DNA of 32,606 bases, taken from positions 1 through 32,606 of the forward strand of contig DEQR01000071.1 of NCBI GenBank assembly GCA_002360535.1. Direction: 5' to 3'. A program made the translations under genes and the position numbers. Each line of letters begins with the position of its first letter. Position 1 is the first letter of the stretch. The notes under the pieces are model-generated. The model was not told the origin of the DNA. It made no database searches and was given only the letters and a program-made list of their open reading frames with translations. Of this stretch, positions 22,611 to 30,935 are shown piece by piece. Source of the DNA: Thiobacillus sp. UBA3361 (GTDB lineage Bacteria > Pseudomonadota > Gammaproteobacteria > Burkholderiales > Thiobacillaceae).

Positions 22611-23919
22611 CCGCGTCCGCTCGGTTCTCCGGGCGCATCTGTGCGCCGGCGCCCGGCTGTGCCTGGGCTATTCCGGCGGCCTGGATTCCACCGTCCTGCT
22701 GCACATGCTCACCGCCCTGCGCGGCCCCATGGATTTTCGGCTGCACGCCGTGCATGTCCATCATGGACTGAGCCCGCGGGCGGACGAATGGCAGCGGCAT
22801 TGCGAGGCCGTATGCCGGACATGGGATATCCCGCTGCGGGTGGAGAAGGTTGCCGTGTGCCGGCAGGGCAAGGGAATCGAAGCGGCGGCGCGTGCCGCCC
22901 GCTATGCGGTCTATGCTCGGCAGGCGGCGGATTTCATCGTCCTCGCCCACCAGCTGGATGATCAGGCGGAAACCGTGCTGCTCAACCTGCTGCGCGGCAG
23001 CGGCGTGCGCGGCCTGGCGGCCATGCCGGTTTCCCGTCCCTTGGCCGCTGATGCGCCGCTGAACCTGCTGCGACCACTGCTGGGTACGGGACGGGACGAA
23101 CTGGAGTCCTACGCCCGGCGGCACTACCTGACGTGGATCGAGGACGAAAGCAATCTGGATACCGGTTTGGCCCGCAACCACCTGCGCCGTGAGGTCATGC
23201 CGGTGCTGCGAGGACCCTTCCCGGAATATCGTCAGGCCGTGGCCCGCGCCGCGGCGCATATGGCGGAATGCTCCGAGCTGCTGGATGATCTGGCGCGCCT
23301 GGATGGCGGGCCGCCCGAGGCCGACGGCAGTCTCGATCTATCCCGCCTGTCTGGGCTGACTCCGGCCCGCGCGGCCAATTTGTTGCGTTACCACTTGCGG
23401 CAGTCGGGCCTGAACGCACCCTCCGAGGCGGCCTTGGCGGATCTGTTACGGCAGCTGGCGGGCGCGGCGGAGGACAGGGTGACTCAGTGGCGCCAGGGCG
23501 ACGCCGTGATGCGGGTCTGGCGGGGTCGGCTGCACACGATCGGGCGGGTGGCCGATGAGGATGGCCGGCGGGTCTGGCGGGGAGAGGACGAACTCGAATT
23601 CGCAGGCGGCCGGCTGCTTTTCGTCCGCGTCACCGGGCAAGGCCTGAGCCGGGACCGCCTGGCCGGAAGGCTGGTCACGCTACGGAGACGCCAGGGCGGC
23701 GAGCGCCTGCAGACGGATGCATCTCGGCCACGCAGAGCCCTGAAAAAGATGCTTCAGGAGTCCGGCATCCCACCCTGGGAAAGGTCGCGTCTGCCGTTGC
23801 TGTTCGTGGACGACGAATTGGCCTGGGTGGCGCAGGTGGGCACGGACACCGCGTTTCAGGCCCAGGCCCGTCAGCCTGGCCTGATCATTGAGTGGCAGCC
23901 CCCGACACCACGGCCTTGA
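22570..23919 (+). CDS. tilS: tRNA(Ile)-lysidine synthase TilS
   Basis: TilS attaches lysine to C34 of the CAU-anticodon tRNA-Ile, changing its decoding from Met to Ile, and is essential. The N-terminal PP-loop ATP-binding motif SGGLDS lies at residues 35-40, followed by HVHHGLSPRADEW and the family motifs LAHQLDDQAETVLLNLLRGS and RPLL. The TilS substrate-binding and C-terminal domains follow, with LKKMLQESGIPPWERSRLPL near the end. The 449-residue length suits the family. The ATG at 22570 overlaps accA by 41 bases; no better start is apparent in frame. Its 3' end overlaps the convergent SPOR gene by 35 bases. Confidence 0.93.
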   Translation: MANTGKPAPVPPTDRVRSVLRAHLCAGARLCLGYSGGLDSTVLLHMLTALRGPMDFRLHAVHVHHGLSPRADEWQRHCEAVCRTWDIPLRVEKVAVCRQGKGIEAAARAARYAVYARQAADFIVLAHQLDDQAETVLLNLLRGSGVRGLAAMPVSRPLAADAPLNLLRPLLGTGRDELESYARRHYLTWIEDESNLDTGLARNHLRREVMPVLRGPFPEYRQAVARAAAHMAECSELLDDLARLDGGPPEADGSLDLSRLSGLTPARAANLLRYHLRQSGLNAPSEAALADLLRQLAGAAEDRVTQWRQGDAVMRVWRGRLHTIGRVADEDGRRVWRGEDELEFAGGRLLFVRVTGQGLSRDRLAGRLVTLRRRQGGERLQTDASRPRRALKKMLQESGIPPWERSRLPLLFVDDELAWVAQVGTDTAFQAQARQPGLIIEWQPPTPRP

Positions 23920-24517
23920 TGCCCAGGCGGGCAAGTTCGGCGTTGGCCTTTTCTGCCTCCTGCCTGTTGAGGAACGGCCCCACCATGACCCGCGTCTCGC
24001 TGTAGGCCTTGATGCCTTGCCGATTCAGGCGCTGCACCAAGTCCCTGGCATTGTCCGGATTGCTGAAAACACCCAGTTGCACGATGAATCCGCCGGCCGC
24101 CGGCACGGGTGAGGTCTCGGGAGTGGCCGCGACCTTGGCCGGCCGGATCGCGGGCGGTGGCGCGGCCTCGCGGGGAATGTGCAGATTGTTGCTGACCTTG
24201 GGCGGCGGCGGCATGGGGCGCTCCGCCGCAGGAGCGGGCGGAGGTGCCTCAGCGCCGACCGCCGGCCGGGCTGCTTCGGCAGCCGGTTCCCCGGCCGGGG
24301 TCGCCAAGGCTTCTTCCGGCGGTGGCAGGGGGGCCGGCAGGGGGGCGCTGATGATCGGTTTCGGCGGCGCGGCGGGCGGGGCGGGCGGTCCACCGTCCTT
24401 GCGGTCCAGCCACCACAGCCCGCCCAGGGCCAGGACCGTGACGCCCCCAGCGACGGCCAATCTGACCAGGGCGCGTTTCTTGACGTTGTCTCCGCCCGCG
24501 GCGTCGGCATCGGCCAT
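23885..24517 (-). CDS. Inner-membrane SPOR-domain protein
   Basis: The 210-residue protein has a short cytoplasmic N-terminus, one transmembrane segment (about residues 16-37), a long Pro/Ala-rich periplasmic linker, and a C-terminal SPOR domain (about 140-210). That domain begins GFIVQLGVFSNPDNARDLVQRL and continues through VMVGPFLNRQEAEKA. SPOR domains bind denuded septal peptidoglycan, so it probably localises at the division site, like FtsN or DedD. Which protein it corresponds to is unclear. GGAGGAG lies 9 bases upstream of the ATG. It is convergent with tilS and divergent from ndk. Confidence 0.87.
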   Translation of the reverse strand: MADADAAGGDNVKKRALVRLAVAGGVTVLALGGLWWLDRKDGGPPAPPAAPPKPIISAPLPAPLPPPEEALATPAGEPAAEAARPAVGAEAPPPAPAAERPMPPPPKVSNNLHIPREAAPPPAIRPAKVAATPETSPVPAAGGFIVQLGVFSNPDNARDLVQRLNRQGIKAYSETRVMVGPFLNRQEAEKANAELARLGIKAVVSGAATQ

Positions 24518-24567
24518 GTCGTCTGCTCCTCCAATCCTTTGTGCGCCTTTATTCTAGGGGTGTTTCG

Positions 24568-24576
24568 TGATACTTT
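24568..24576 (+). promoter_or_regulatory. Possible extended -10 promoter for ndk
   Basis: TGATACTTT fits the extended -10 pattern TGN-TAnnnT, though only with a TACTTT hexamer. It lies about 50 bases before the ndk GTG in the 107-base gap between divergent genes. No convincing -35 is present. Confidence 0.28.
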
Positions 24577-24624
24577 GTACAGCTTTGAAAACCCAGGCTT
24601 TTCCATTTGTTAACGGAGCATATC

Positions 24625-25050
24625 GTGGCGATCCAGCGCACACTTTCCATCATCAAACCCGACGCCGTGGCCAAGGATGTCATCGGCAAGATTTATTCCC
24701 GTTTCGAGACCAACGGCCTGAAGGTGGTCGCCGCACGCATGAAGCATCTGTCGCGCCTGGAGGCTGAGGGTTTCTACGCCGTGCACAAGGGCCGCCCCTT
24801 CTTCAACGACCTGGTGGAGTTCATGATCTCCGGCCCGGTGATGATCCAGGTGCTGGAGGGCGAGGAGGCCATCGCCAAGAACCGCGAGCTGATGGGCGCC
24901 ACCGATCCTCAGAAGGCCGCCCCCGGCACCATACGCGCCGATTTCGCCAAGAGCATCGACGCCAATGCCGTGCACGGCTCCGACGCCCCCGAGACGGCGG
25001 CGGTGGAGATCGCCTATTTCTTCCCGGCCAGCGAGATCTATTCCCGTTGA
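24625..25050 (+). CDS. ndk: Nucleoside diphosphate kinase
   Basis: Ndk equilibrates NTP and NDP pools by phosphohistidine transfer. The GTG at 24625 is chosen as start: GGAG lies 6 bases upstream, and the product (141 residues) begins like other Ndk proteins (AIQRTLSIIKPDAV). The catalytic histidine is H117 in NAVHGSDAPETAAVEIAYFF. Length matches the family. A longer frame from 24607 adds MLTEHI, which is not typical. Its stop TGA overlaps the TTG start of rlmN (TTGA), so translation is probably coupled. This is the first gene of the ndk-rlmN-pilW-rodZ-ispG run. Confidence 0.96.
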   Translation: MAIQRTLSIIKPDAVAKDVIGKIYSRFETNGLKVVAARMKHLSRLEAEGFYAVHKGRPFFNDLVEFMISGPVMIQVLEGEEAIAKNRELMGATDPQKAAPGTIRADFAKSIDANAVHGSDAPETAAVEIAYFFPASEIYSR

Positions 25051-26171
25051 ACCCCGTCAACCTGCTCGACTTCGACCTGAAGGGCCTGACCGCCTATTTC
25101 GAGCAGATAGGCGAGAAGCCCTTCCGCGCCAAACAGGTGCTGCGTTGGCTGCACCACTTCGGCGCCGGGGATGTTGGGCAGATGACCGATCTGGCCAAGG
25201 GCCTGCGGGCGAGCCTGGCCGAACAAGCAGAGATACGCCCGCCGGTGCTTCTCTCCGAGCAGGAGGCCGGTGACGGTACTCGCAAGTTCCTGTTGGAGGT
25301 AGGTCCCGGAAATCAGGTGGAGACGGTATTCATCCCGGAGACTGACCGGGGCACCCTGTGTGTGTCCAGCCAGGTGGGCTGCGCCCTGGAATGCCGCTTC
25401 TGTTCCACCGGTCGCCAGGGTTTCAACCGTAATCTGAGTGTGGCCGAGATACTGGGCCAGCTGTGGTGGGCCAACAAGGCTCTGGGCCGGGATCCGAAGG
25501 GTGAGCGCATCATCTCCAACGTGGTCATGATGGGCATGGGCGAGCCTCTGCTCAACTACGACAATGTGGTGACCGCCCTGTCCGTGATGCTGGACGACCA
25601 TGCCTACGGACTGTCGCGCCGGCGGGTCACCGTCTCCACTTCCGGCATCATCCCGGCCATGGACCGGCTGCGCGCCGACATGCCGGTGGCCCTGGCGGTG
25701 TCCCTGCATGCCTCCAACGACCGTCTGCGGGACGAACTGGTGCCCATCAACCGCAAGTATCCCCTGACCGATCTGATGGCCGCCTGCCGGCGTTATGTGG
25801 TGGACGCGCCGCGGGATTTCGTCACCTTCGAATACATCATGCTGGAGGGGGTCAACGATCAGCCCCAGCATGCCCGCGAGCTGCTCGAAGTGGTCCGCGA
25901 AGTGCCATGCAAGTTCAACCTGATCCCCTTCAACCCATTCCCGCATTCCGGCTATCGACGCTCGTCTCCCGAGACGGTGCGACGCTTCGCCAACATCCTG
26001 CAGGAGCGGGGGCTGATCGCCACGACTCGCAAGGTTCGCGGCGACGATATCGATGCCGCATGCGGGCAACTGGCCGGCCAGGTGCAGGACAAGACCCGCC
26101 GGCTGGCACGACGGTCTGCGGCGGTCGGCCCAATGGTTACCGGTGTGCCGATCGAGGAACGGCCGGCATGA
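25047..26171 (+). CDS. rlmN: Dual-specificity rRNA/tRNA adenine-C2 methyltransferase RlmN
   Basis: RlmN is a radical SAM enzyme that methylates C2 of A2503 in 23S rRNA and A37 of some tRNAs. The iron-sulfur cluster motif is C112-x3-C116-x2-C119 (CALECRFC). The methyl-carrying cysteine lies at residue 339 (AACGQL), and C105 matches the second conserved cysteine, so all four functional sites are present. Other motifs are MMGMGEPLLNYDN and VSLHASNDRLRDELVPIN. The 374-residue frame starts at TTG 25047 because it overlaps the ndk stop (TTGA) and yields NPVNLLDFDLKGL, an RlmN-like N-terminus; no ATG fits. The stop overlaps the pilW ATG. Confidence 0.95.
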   Translation: MNPVNLLDFDLKGLTAYFEQIGEKPFRAKQVLRWLHHFGAGDVGQMTDLAKGLRASLAEQAEIRPPVLLSEQEAGDGTRKFLLEVGPGNQVETVFIPETDRGTLCVSSQVGCALECRFCSTGRQGFNRNLSVAEILGQLWWANKALGRDPKGERIISNVVMMGMGEPLLNYDNVVTALSVMLDDHAYGLSRRRVTVSTSGIIPAMDRLRADMPVALAVSLHASNDRLRDELVPINRKYPLTDLMAACRRYVVDAPRDFVTFEYIMLEGVNDQPQHARELLEVVREVPCKFNLIPFNPFPHSGYRRSSPETVRRFANILQERGLIATTRKVRGDDIDAACGQLAGQVQDKTRRLARRSAAVGPMVTGVPIEERPA

Positions 26172-26971
26172 CATCCATCCGCTCCGGCGCGCTGCTATTG
26201 GTGGCCTGCCTGGGAGTGCTGGCCTGTGCCCAGACCCCGCCGGAGGCGACCCAGGCCGGCCCGGAGGCCATGGCGCAGGGGAGCGAAAACCAGCGCGCGC
26301 GCATCCATACCGAACTGGCAGCCCAGTACTACACCAGGAACATGCACGCCATCGCCCTCCAGGAACTGCGCGAATCCCTGGACGCCGATGCCCGGTATGC
26401 GCCAGCTTACAACATGCTGGGCTTGGTGCACGGCGCTCTGCGCGAGGACACCCAGGCCGAGGAGGCCTTCCGTCGAGCCATCGACCTGTCGCCCAGCTAT
26501 TCCGAGGCACACAACAATTTCGGTTGGTTCCTGTGCGAGCGTGGCCGTATCGACAAGGCCCTGGAACGTTTCGAAGCCGCCCTCGCCAATCCCCTTTACG
26601 CCACCCCGGAAAAGGCCCTGGCCAATGCGGGCCTGTGCAGCTTGCGCCGCAACGATCTGCAACAGGCGGAAAACTATCTGGAACGCGCCTTGATCCGTGC
26701 CCCTTACCAGCCGGTGGCCCTGTACCAGATGGCGCGGCTGCACATGCTGCGAGGCAACCCGGTGGCCGCGCGCCGGGCCCTGCTGCGCCTGGGGGAGGTG
26801 GGGGCCCTGGATGCCGCGGCGCTGTGGATGGCAGTGCGGGTGGAGCGGCAGTTGGGCGACCTGACTGCCGAGAGCAGCTATGCCAGCCAGTTACGGCGGC
26901 GCTTTCCGAACAGCCAGGAGACCTTCTGGCTGAGCAGCGGGCAGTATGACCAGCCGGGGACACAACCATGA
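26168..26971 (+). CDS. pilW: Type IV pilus biogenesis lipoprotein PilW (PilF-like), TPR protein
   Basis: The ATG at 26168 overlaps the rlmN stop (ATGA) and gives 267 residues. A lipobox (GVLAC) near residue 20 makes it a lipoprotein, probably outer-membrane. Tetratricopeptide repeats follow: AYNMLGLVHGALREDTQAEE, EAHNNFGWFLCERGRIDKA, ALANAGLCSLRRNDLQQAE and ALYQMARLHMLRGNPVAAR. PilF/PilW is the pilotin that places the PilQ secretin in the outer membrane, so type IV pili are expected in this organism. rlmN-pilW-rodZ is the usual proteobacterial order, which supports the call. A longer frame starting at 25907 lies inside rlmN and is not used. Confidence 0.93.
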   Translation: MTSIRSGALLLVACLGVLACAQTPPEATQAGPEAMAQGSENQRARIHTELAAQYYTRNMHAIALQELRESLDADARYAPAYNMLGLVHGALREDTQAEEAFRRAIDLSPSYSEAHNNFGWFLCERGRIDKALERFEAALANPLYATPEKALANAGLCSLRRNDLQQAENYLERALIRAPYQPVALYQMARLHMLRGNPVAARRALLRLGEVGALDAAALWMAVRVERQLGDLTAESSYASQLRRRFPNSQETFWLSSGQYDQPGTQP

Positions 26972-27969
26972 GCAATGCCTTCATCGACGGCCTGGGCGCA
27001 CTGCTGGCCCATACCCGCGAGGAACAGGGCATCAGCCAGGCTGATGCCGCCCAGCGACTCAAACTCTCGGTGCGGCAGATCGAGGCCATCGAGGCCGAGG
27101 ATTGGCCCCACCTGCCGGGCGAAGTCTTCCGCCGCGGCTTCGTGCGCAACTATGCGCGCCTGCTGGAACTGAATCCGGATGACCTGGTCCGGCCGGTGGA
27201 TACCGAGGCGACCGCGACCCACACCATTACCGCGCCCTCCGAAGGACTGACCATAGGCCGTTCGCCGATCACCCGCTGGGTGGCGCTTCCCCTGGCGGCC
27301 TTGCTGCTGTTCCTGCTGGTGGTGGCCTTGCTCTATCAGTGGCTGAGACAGGGCGAGCAGGCGCTGGTGAGCCCGGTGGGGCTCGGTGAGACCCTGGAGC
27401 CCCCCCAGGCCGTGACGCCCGCCGTCCCGTCGCCCCCAGCCGAGTCGCCGCCGGTGGGCGGCCAGCAGCCACTCCCGGCGACTCCGGAGACTGGTGAGGA
27501 GGGGACCGTGGTGCTGCCGCTGCCCCTGAATCCCCAGCCTGTTTCCCAGCCCACGAGTCAGCCGGTCTCCCAACCATCCGCCGACACGGCCGCTCTCGGT
27601 AAAGCCGCCGCCGAACCGCAGGGTAAACCGTCCCCCGGCTCCGCACCGCTGCGGGATGCGGCCACGTCAGGCAATGCGGCCCGCGAGACCCGGCCCGCGG
27701 CGACGGAAGCGACGGTCCAGGTCCAGTCGGGTGGCAGTGCGGCGCTGCGGTTCAGTACCAGCGATGACGCCTGGGTACAGGTGCTCGATGGCAAGGGACA
27801 GCGTTTCTCCAAGCTCGTGCGTGCCGGCACCCAGGAACAGCTGTCCGGGCAGCCGCCTTTCAAACTCGTGGTGGGCAATGCCGCGCAGGTGAAACTCACC
27901 TACAATGGCCACCAGATCGACCTGAGGCCGTTCATCGGCGAGAAGGTCGCCCGTCTGACCCTGGAATAG
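26968..27969 (+). CDS. rodZ: Cytoskeletal/cell-shape protein RodZ
   Basis: RodZ links MreB filaments to the membrane elongation machinery and helps set rod shape. The cytoplasmic N-terminus is a helix-turn-helix domain (GISQADAAQRLKLSVRQIEA, residues 21-40) used here for MreB binding. A transmembrane segment lies at 103-124. A Pro/Gln/Ser-rich periplasmic linker follows, including repeated QPVSQP units, and the C-terminal domain (from about 245, DUF4115) contains WVQVLDGKGQRF and ends KVARLTLE. The ATG overlaps the pilW stop (ATGA). Order pilW-rodZ-ispG is typical for the family. Confidence 0.94.
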   Translation: MSNAFIDGLGALLAHTREEQGISQADAAQRLKLSVRQIEAIEAEDWPHLPGEVFRRGFVRNYARLLELNPDDLVRPVDTEATATHTITAPSEGLTIGRSPITRWVALPLAALLLFLLVVALLYQWLRQGEQALVSPVGLGETLEPPQAVTPAVPSPPAESPPVGGQQPLPATPETGEEGTVVLPLPLNPQPVSQPTSQPVSQPSADTAALGKAAAEPQGKPSPGSAPLRDAATSGNAARETRPAATEATVQVQSGGSAALRFSTSDDAWVQVLDGKGQRFSKLVRAGTQEQLSGQPPFKLVVGNAAQVKLTYNGHQIDLRPFIGEKVARLTLE

Positions 27970-27998
27970 TCCCGATAGCGGTTACCGCTTTGCCGAGC

Positions 27999-29222
27999 AT
28001 GCACAAGACGATCATCCGACGTCCCAGCCGTCAGGTCATGGTGGGCGATGTGCCCGTGGGTGGCGGGGCGCCCGTGGTGGTGCAGTCCATGACCAACACC
28101 GATACCGCGGACGTCCAAGCCACCGTGCGCCAGGTCCGCGAGTTGTGGCAGGCCGGTTCGGAACTGGTGCGGGTGACAGTGAATACCCTGGAGGCGGCGC
28201 GGGCCGTGCCGAACGTGCGCGAGCAACTGGACGCCCTGGGCTGCCCGGTACCCCTGATCGGTGATTTCCACTTCAACGGCCACAAACTGCTTGCCCAGGT
28301 GCCCGAATGTGCCGCCGGCCTGGCCAAGCTGCGCATCAATCCCGGCAATGTGGGGCGCGGCGCCAAACGCGACGAGCAGTTCGCCACCCTGATCGAATTC
28401 GCCTGCCGGTACGAAAAGCCGGTACGCATCGGTGTCAACTGGGGTAGTCTCGACCAGGAATTGCTGGCGCGCATGATGGACGACAACGCCCAGCGCGCCC
28501 GGCCCCTGGACGCCAAGGATGTCATGCGCCACGCGGTCATCGCTTCGGCCCTGGAATCCGCCTCGCGGGCCGAGGAACTGGGCCTGCCCGCCGACCGCAT
28601 CATCTTGTCCTGCAAGCTTTCCGTGGTGCAGGACCTGATCGCCGTCTATCGTGATCTGGCGGCGCGCTGCGATTACGCCCTGCATCTGGGCCTGACCGAG
28701 GCGGGCATGGGTTCCAAGGGTATCGTCGCCTCCAGCGCGGCCTTGTCCGTGCTGCTTCAGGAGGGCATCGGCGACACTATCCGCGTCTCCCTGACCCCCC
28801 AGCCGGGCGAGTCGCGCAGCACCGAGGTGCAGGTGGCCCAGGAGATCCTGCAGACCATGGGCATCCGCATGTTCACCCCGCTGGTCACCGCCTGTCCCGG
28901 TTGCGGACGGACCACCAGCACGGTGTTCCAGGAACTGGCCCAGTCCATCCAGACCTGGCTGCGCCAGCAGATGCCCCTCTGGCGCGAGCGCTATCCGGGC
29001 GTGGAGCGGATGAACGTGGCGGTGATGGGATGTGTCGTCAACGGCCCGGGTGAGAGCAAGCATGCCAATGTGGGCATCAGTCTGCCGGGCACCAATGAAA
29101 CCCCGGTGGCGCCGGTCTATGTGGATGGTGAACGCACCGTCACCCTGAAGGGCGATCGCATCGCCGAGGAATTCCAGGCCATCGTCCAGGATTACGTCGA
29201 GCAGAAATACGCCAGCAAATAG
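27999..29222 (+). CDS. ispG: (E)-4-hydroxy-3-methylbut-2-enyl-diphosphate synthase IspG
   Basis: IspG (GcpE) makes HMBPP from MEcPP in the MEP isoprenoid pathway and carries a [4Fe-4S] cluster. Key motifs are PVVVQSMTNTDTADV, HFNGHKLLA, KLRINPGNVG, IGVNWGSLD, the cluster-binding TACPGCGRT, and MGCVVNGPGESKHA with the third Cys. The ATG at 27999 gives 407 residues, close to the usual 370-430. A TTG at 27990 would add three codons; neither start has a clear Shine-Dalgarno sequence. The perfect palindrome AGCGGT-T-ACCGCT (27977-27989) lies just upstream. Normally hisS would follow directly; here four his genes intervene. Confidence 0.95.
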   Translation: MHKTIIRRPSRQVMVGDVPVGGGAPVVVQSMTNTDTADVQATVRQVRELWQAGSELVRVTVNTLEAARAVPNVREQLDALGCPVPLIGDFHFNGHKLLAQVPECAAGLAKLRINPGNVGRGAKRDEQFATLIEFACRYEKPVRIGVNWGSLDQELLARMMDDNAQRARPLDAKDVMRHAVIASALESASRAEELGLPADRIILSCKLSVVQDLIAVYRDLAARCDYALHLGLTEAGMGSKGIVASSAALSVLLQEGIGDTIRVSLTPQPGESRSTEVQVAQEILQTMGIRMFTPLVTACPGCGRTTSTVFQELAQSIQTWLRQQMPLWRERYPGVERMNVAVMGCVVNGPGESKHANVGISLPGTNETPVAPVYVDGERTVTLKGDRIAEEFQAIVQDYVEQKYASK

Positions 29223-29228
29223 GTTCAT

Positions 29229-29247
29229 CCCGCCGTCTTCGGGCGGG
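29229..29247 (+). promoter_or_regulatory. Stem-loop between ispG and hisC
   Basis: CCCGCC (29229-29234) and GGCGGG (29242-29247) form a 6-bp GC-rich stem with a 7-base loop, 7 bases after the ispG stop. There is no T-tract, so it is not a typical terminator; it could stabilise a transcript end or mark an old insertion boundary. The hisC ATG is at 29260. Confidence 0.35.
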
Positions 29248-29259
29248 TGATAGCCATTC

Positions 29260-30342
29260 ATGACCGTCAGTCCAGAACACCTCATCCGCCCGGAAATCCT
29301 GGCCCTGTCCGCCTATCACGTGCCCGCCGCCGGCGGCATGGTGAAGCTGGACGCCATGGAGAATCCCTACCGCCTGCCCGAAGCGCTGAACACAGAGTTG
29401 GCGGGACGGCTGGCTGCGGCGCCCATCAACCGTTATCCGGACCCGCGCGCCGGGGCGCTGGTGGACATCCTGCGCCGGGCCTTTTCCATCCCGGCGCACC
29501 TGGAGGTGATGCTGGGCAACGGATCGGACGAGTTGATCCAGATCCTGGCCCTGGCCCTGGCCCGCCCCGGTGCCACCCTGCTGTCGGTGGAGCCCTCCTT
29601 CGTCATGTACCGCATGATCGCCGGGTTCGCGGGCATGCGGTACGTGGGCGTGCCGCTGCGGCCGGACTTCGGCCTCGACGAGGCGGCCGTGCTGGCCGCC
29701 ATGGAGCGGGAGAAGCCGGCCCTGGTATTCATCGCCTATCCCAACAACCCCACAGGCAACGTCTTCGACGCGGCGGCCTTGGAACGCATCATCCGCGCCG
29801 CCCCCGGCCTGGTGGTGGTGGACGAGGCCTATCACGCCTTCGCCGGCGGACTGAGCTTCCTGGACGCCGTCGATCGCCATGACAACCTGCTGCTGATGCG
29901 CACGGTGTCCAAGCTGGGGCTGGCCGGTCTGCGCCTGGGCTATCTGGTCGGTCCGGCCCGTTGGCTGGCGGAATTGGACAAGCTGCGCCTGCCCTATAAT
30001 GTGAACGTCCTCACCCAGGCGGCCGCCCAACTCGCTCTGGAGCATGTGCGGGAGTTGGAGGGGCAGGCGGAACGGATCGTGGAAGAACGGGCGCGGCTGC
30101 ATGACGCGCTGGCGGCGCTGCCCGGTGTGGTGGTGTTCCCCAGCCAGGCCAATTTCCTGCTGTTGCGGGTCGCGGATGCGGCCGGCATGTTCGAGGGGCT
30201 GCGGCGCCAAGGCGTGCTGATCAAGAACCTGCACGGATCGCACCCGTTCCTGGCGGGCTGCCTGCGGGTTACAGTAGGCACGCCGAAGGAGAACCACGTC
30301 TTCCTGGAAGCTTTCAAAACCGAACTGGATCGCCACCCATGA
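29260..30342 (+). CDS. hisC: Histidinol-phosphate aminotransferase HisC
   Basis: HisC transfers an amino group from glutamate to imidazole-acetol phosphate, giving histidinol phosphate. The 360-residue PLP enzyme shows KLDAMENPY, INRYPDP, LGNGSDELIQ, PSFVMY, YPNNPTGNVF, the aspartate-containing VVVDEAYHAF, and the PLP lysine K218 in TVSKLGLAGLRLGY. The Arg-containing GCLRVTVGTPKEN is near the C-terminus. Its stop overlaps the hisB ATG (ATGA at 30339-30342). It is 37 bases after ispG, with a stem-loop between. A second aminotransferase at 16804 is a different family branch, so this one is assigned HisC from motifs and its his neighbours. Confidence 0.95.
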   Translation: MTVSPEHLIRPEILALSAYHVPAAGGMVKLDAMENPYRLPEALNTELAGRLAAAPINRYPDPRAGALVDILRRAFSIPAHLEVMLGNGSDELIQILALALARPGATLLSVEPSFVMYRMIAGFAGMRYVGVPLRPDFGLDEAAVLAAMEREKPALVFIAYPNNPTGNVFDAAALERIIRAAPGLVVVDEAYHAFAGGLSFLDAVDRHDNLLLMRTVSKLGLAGLRLGYLVGPARWLAELDKLRLPYNVNVLTQAAAQLALEHVRELEGQAERIVEERARLHDALAALPGVVVFPSQANFLLLRVADAAGMFEGLRRQGVLIKNLHGSHPFLAGCLRVTVGTPKENHVFLEAFKTELDRHP

Positions 30343-30935
30343 ACACCCCGCGCAGCGCGGCCATCGAGCGCACCACACTGGAGACCAAGGTCTCCGTGAA
30401 ACTGGATCTGGACGGCACCGGTCAGGGCGGTTTCGCCACCGGTGTGCCCTTCCTGGACCACATGCTGGACCAGGTGGCACGCCATGGCATGGTCGATCTG
30501 GACGTCCGCGCCGAGGGCGATCTGCACATCGACGCCCACCACACCGTCGAGGACATCGGCATCACTCTCGGCCAGGCGCTGGCCCAGGCGGTCGGCGACA
30601 AACGGGGCATCCGTCGCTACGGCCATGCCTACGTGCCCCTGGACGAGGCCTTGTCGCGCGTGGTGATCGACCTGTCCGGCCGGCCGGGACTGGAGTTCCA
30701 CGTGCCGTTCACCCGTGCGCGCATCGGCGAATTCGACGCGGACCTGTTCCGGGAGTTCTTCCAGGGCCTGGTCAACCACGCCGGCATGACTCTGCACATC
30801 GACAACCTGCGCGGCATCAATGCCCACCATCAGGCCGAGACGGTGTTCAAGGCCTTCGGCCGGGCGCTGCGCATGGCCGTGGAGGCCGACCCGCGCGCCA
30901 CCGGCAGCGTGCCGTCCACCAAGGGAAGCCTCTGA
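30339..30935 (+). CDS. hisB: Imidazoleglycerol-phosphate dehydratase HisB
   Basis: HisB here is only the dehydratase (198 residues), without the phosphatase half fused to it in E. coli. It has the manganese-binding motifs FLDHMLDQVARHG, DAHHTVEDIGI and AHHQAETVFKAFGRAL. It removes water from imidazole glycerol phosphate, the sixth core reaction of histidine synthesis. Its ATG overlaps the hisC stop (ATGA) and its stop overlaps the hisH ATG by one base (TGATG), so the three are tightly coupled. No phosphatase is fused or adjacent, so histidinol-phosphatase must be supplied elsewhere. Confidence 0.96.
   Translation: MNTPRSAAIERTTLETKVSVKLDLDGTGQGGFATGVPFLDHMLDQVARHGMVDLDVRAEGDLHIDAHHTVEDIGITLGQALAQAVGDKRGIRRYGHAYVPLDEALSRVVIDLSGRPGLEFHVPFTRARIGEFDADLFREFFQGLVNHAGMTLHIDNLRGINAHHQAETVFKAFGRALRMAVEADPRATGSVPSTKGSL

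Noticed and set aside
24585..24613. TTGAAA with TGTTAA as an ndk promoter
   Set aside because: Spacing is right, but the start site would fall within or after the ribosome binding site.
25907..26167. An upstream extension of pilW inside rlmN
   Set aside because: The first part has Ser/Arg-rich out-of-frame character; the ATG at 26168 gives a proper lipoprotein signal and overlaps the rlmN stop as ATGA.
27900..30480. Large minus-strand frames opposite ispG and hisC (27900-29285 and 29140-30480)
   Set aside because: Same codon-bias shadows; composition is Gly/Ala/His-rich without motifs, and the sense genes are certain.
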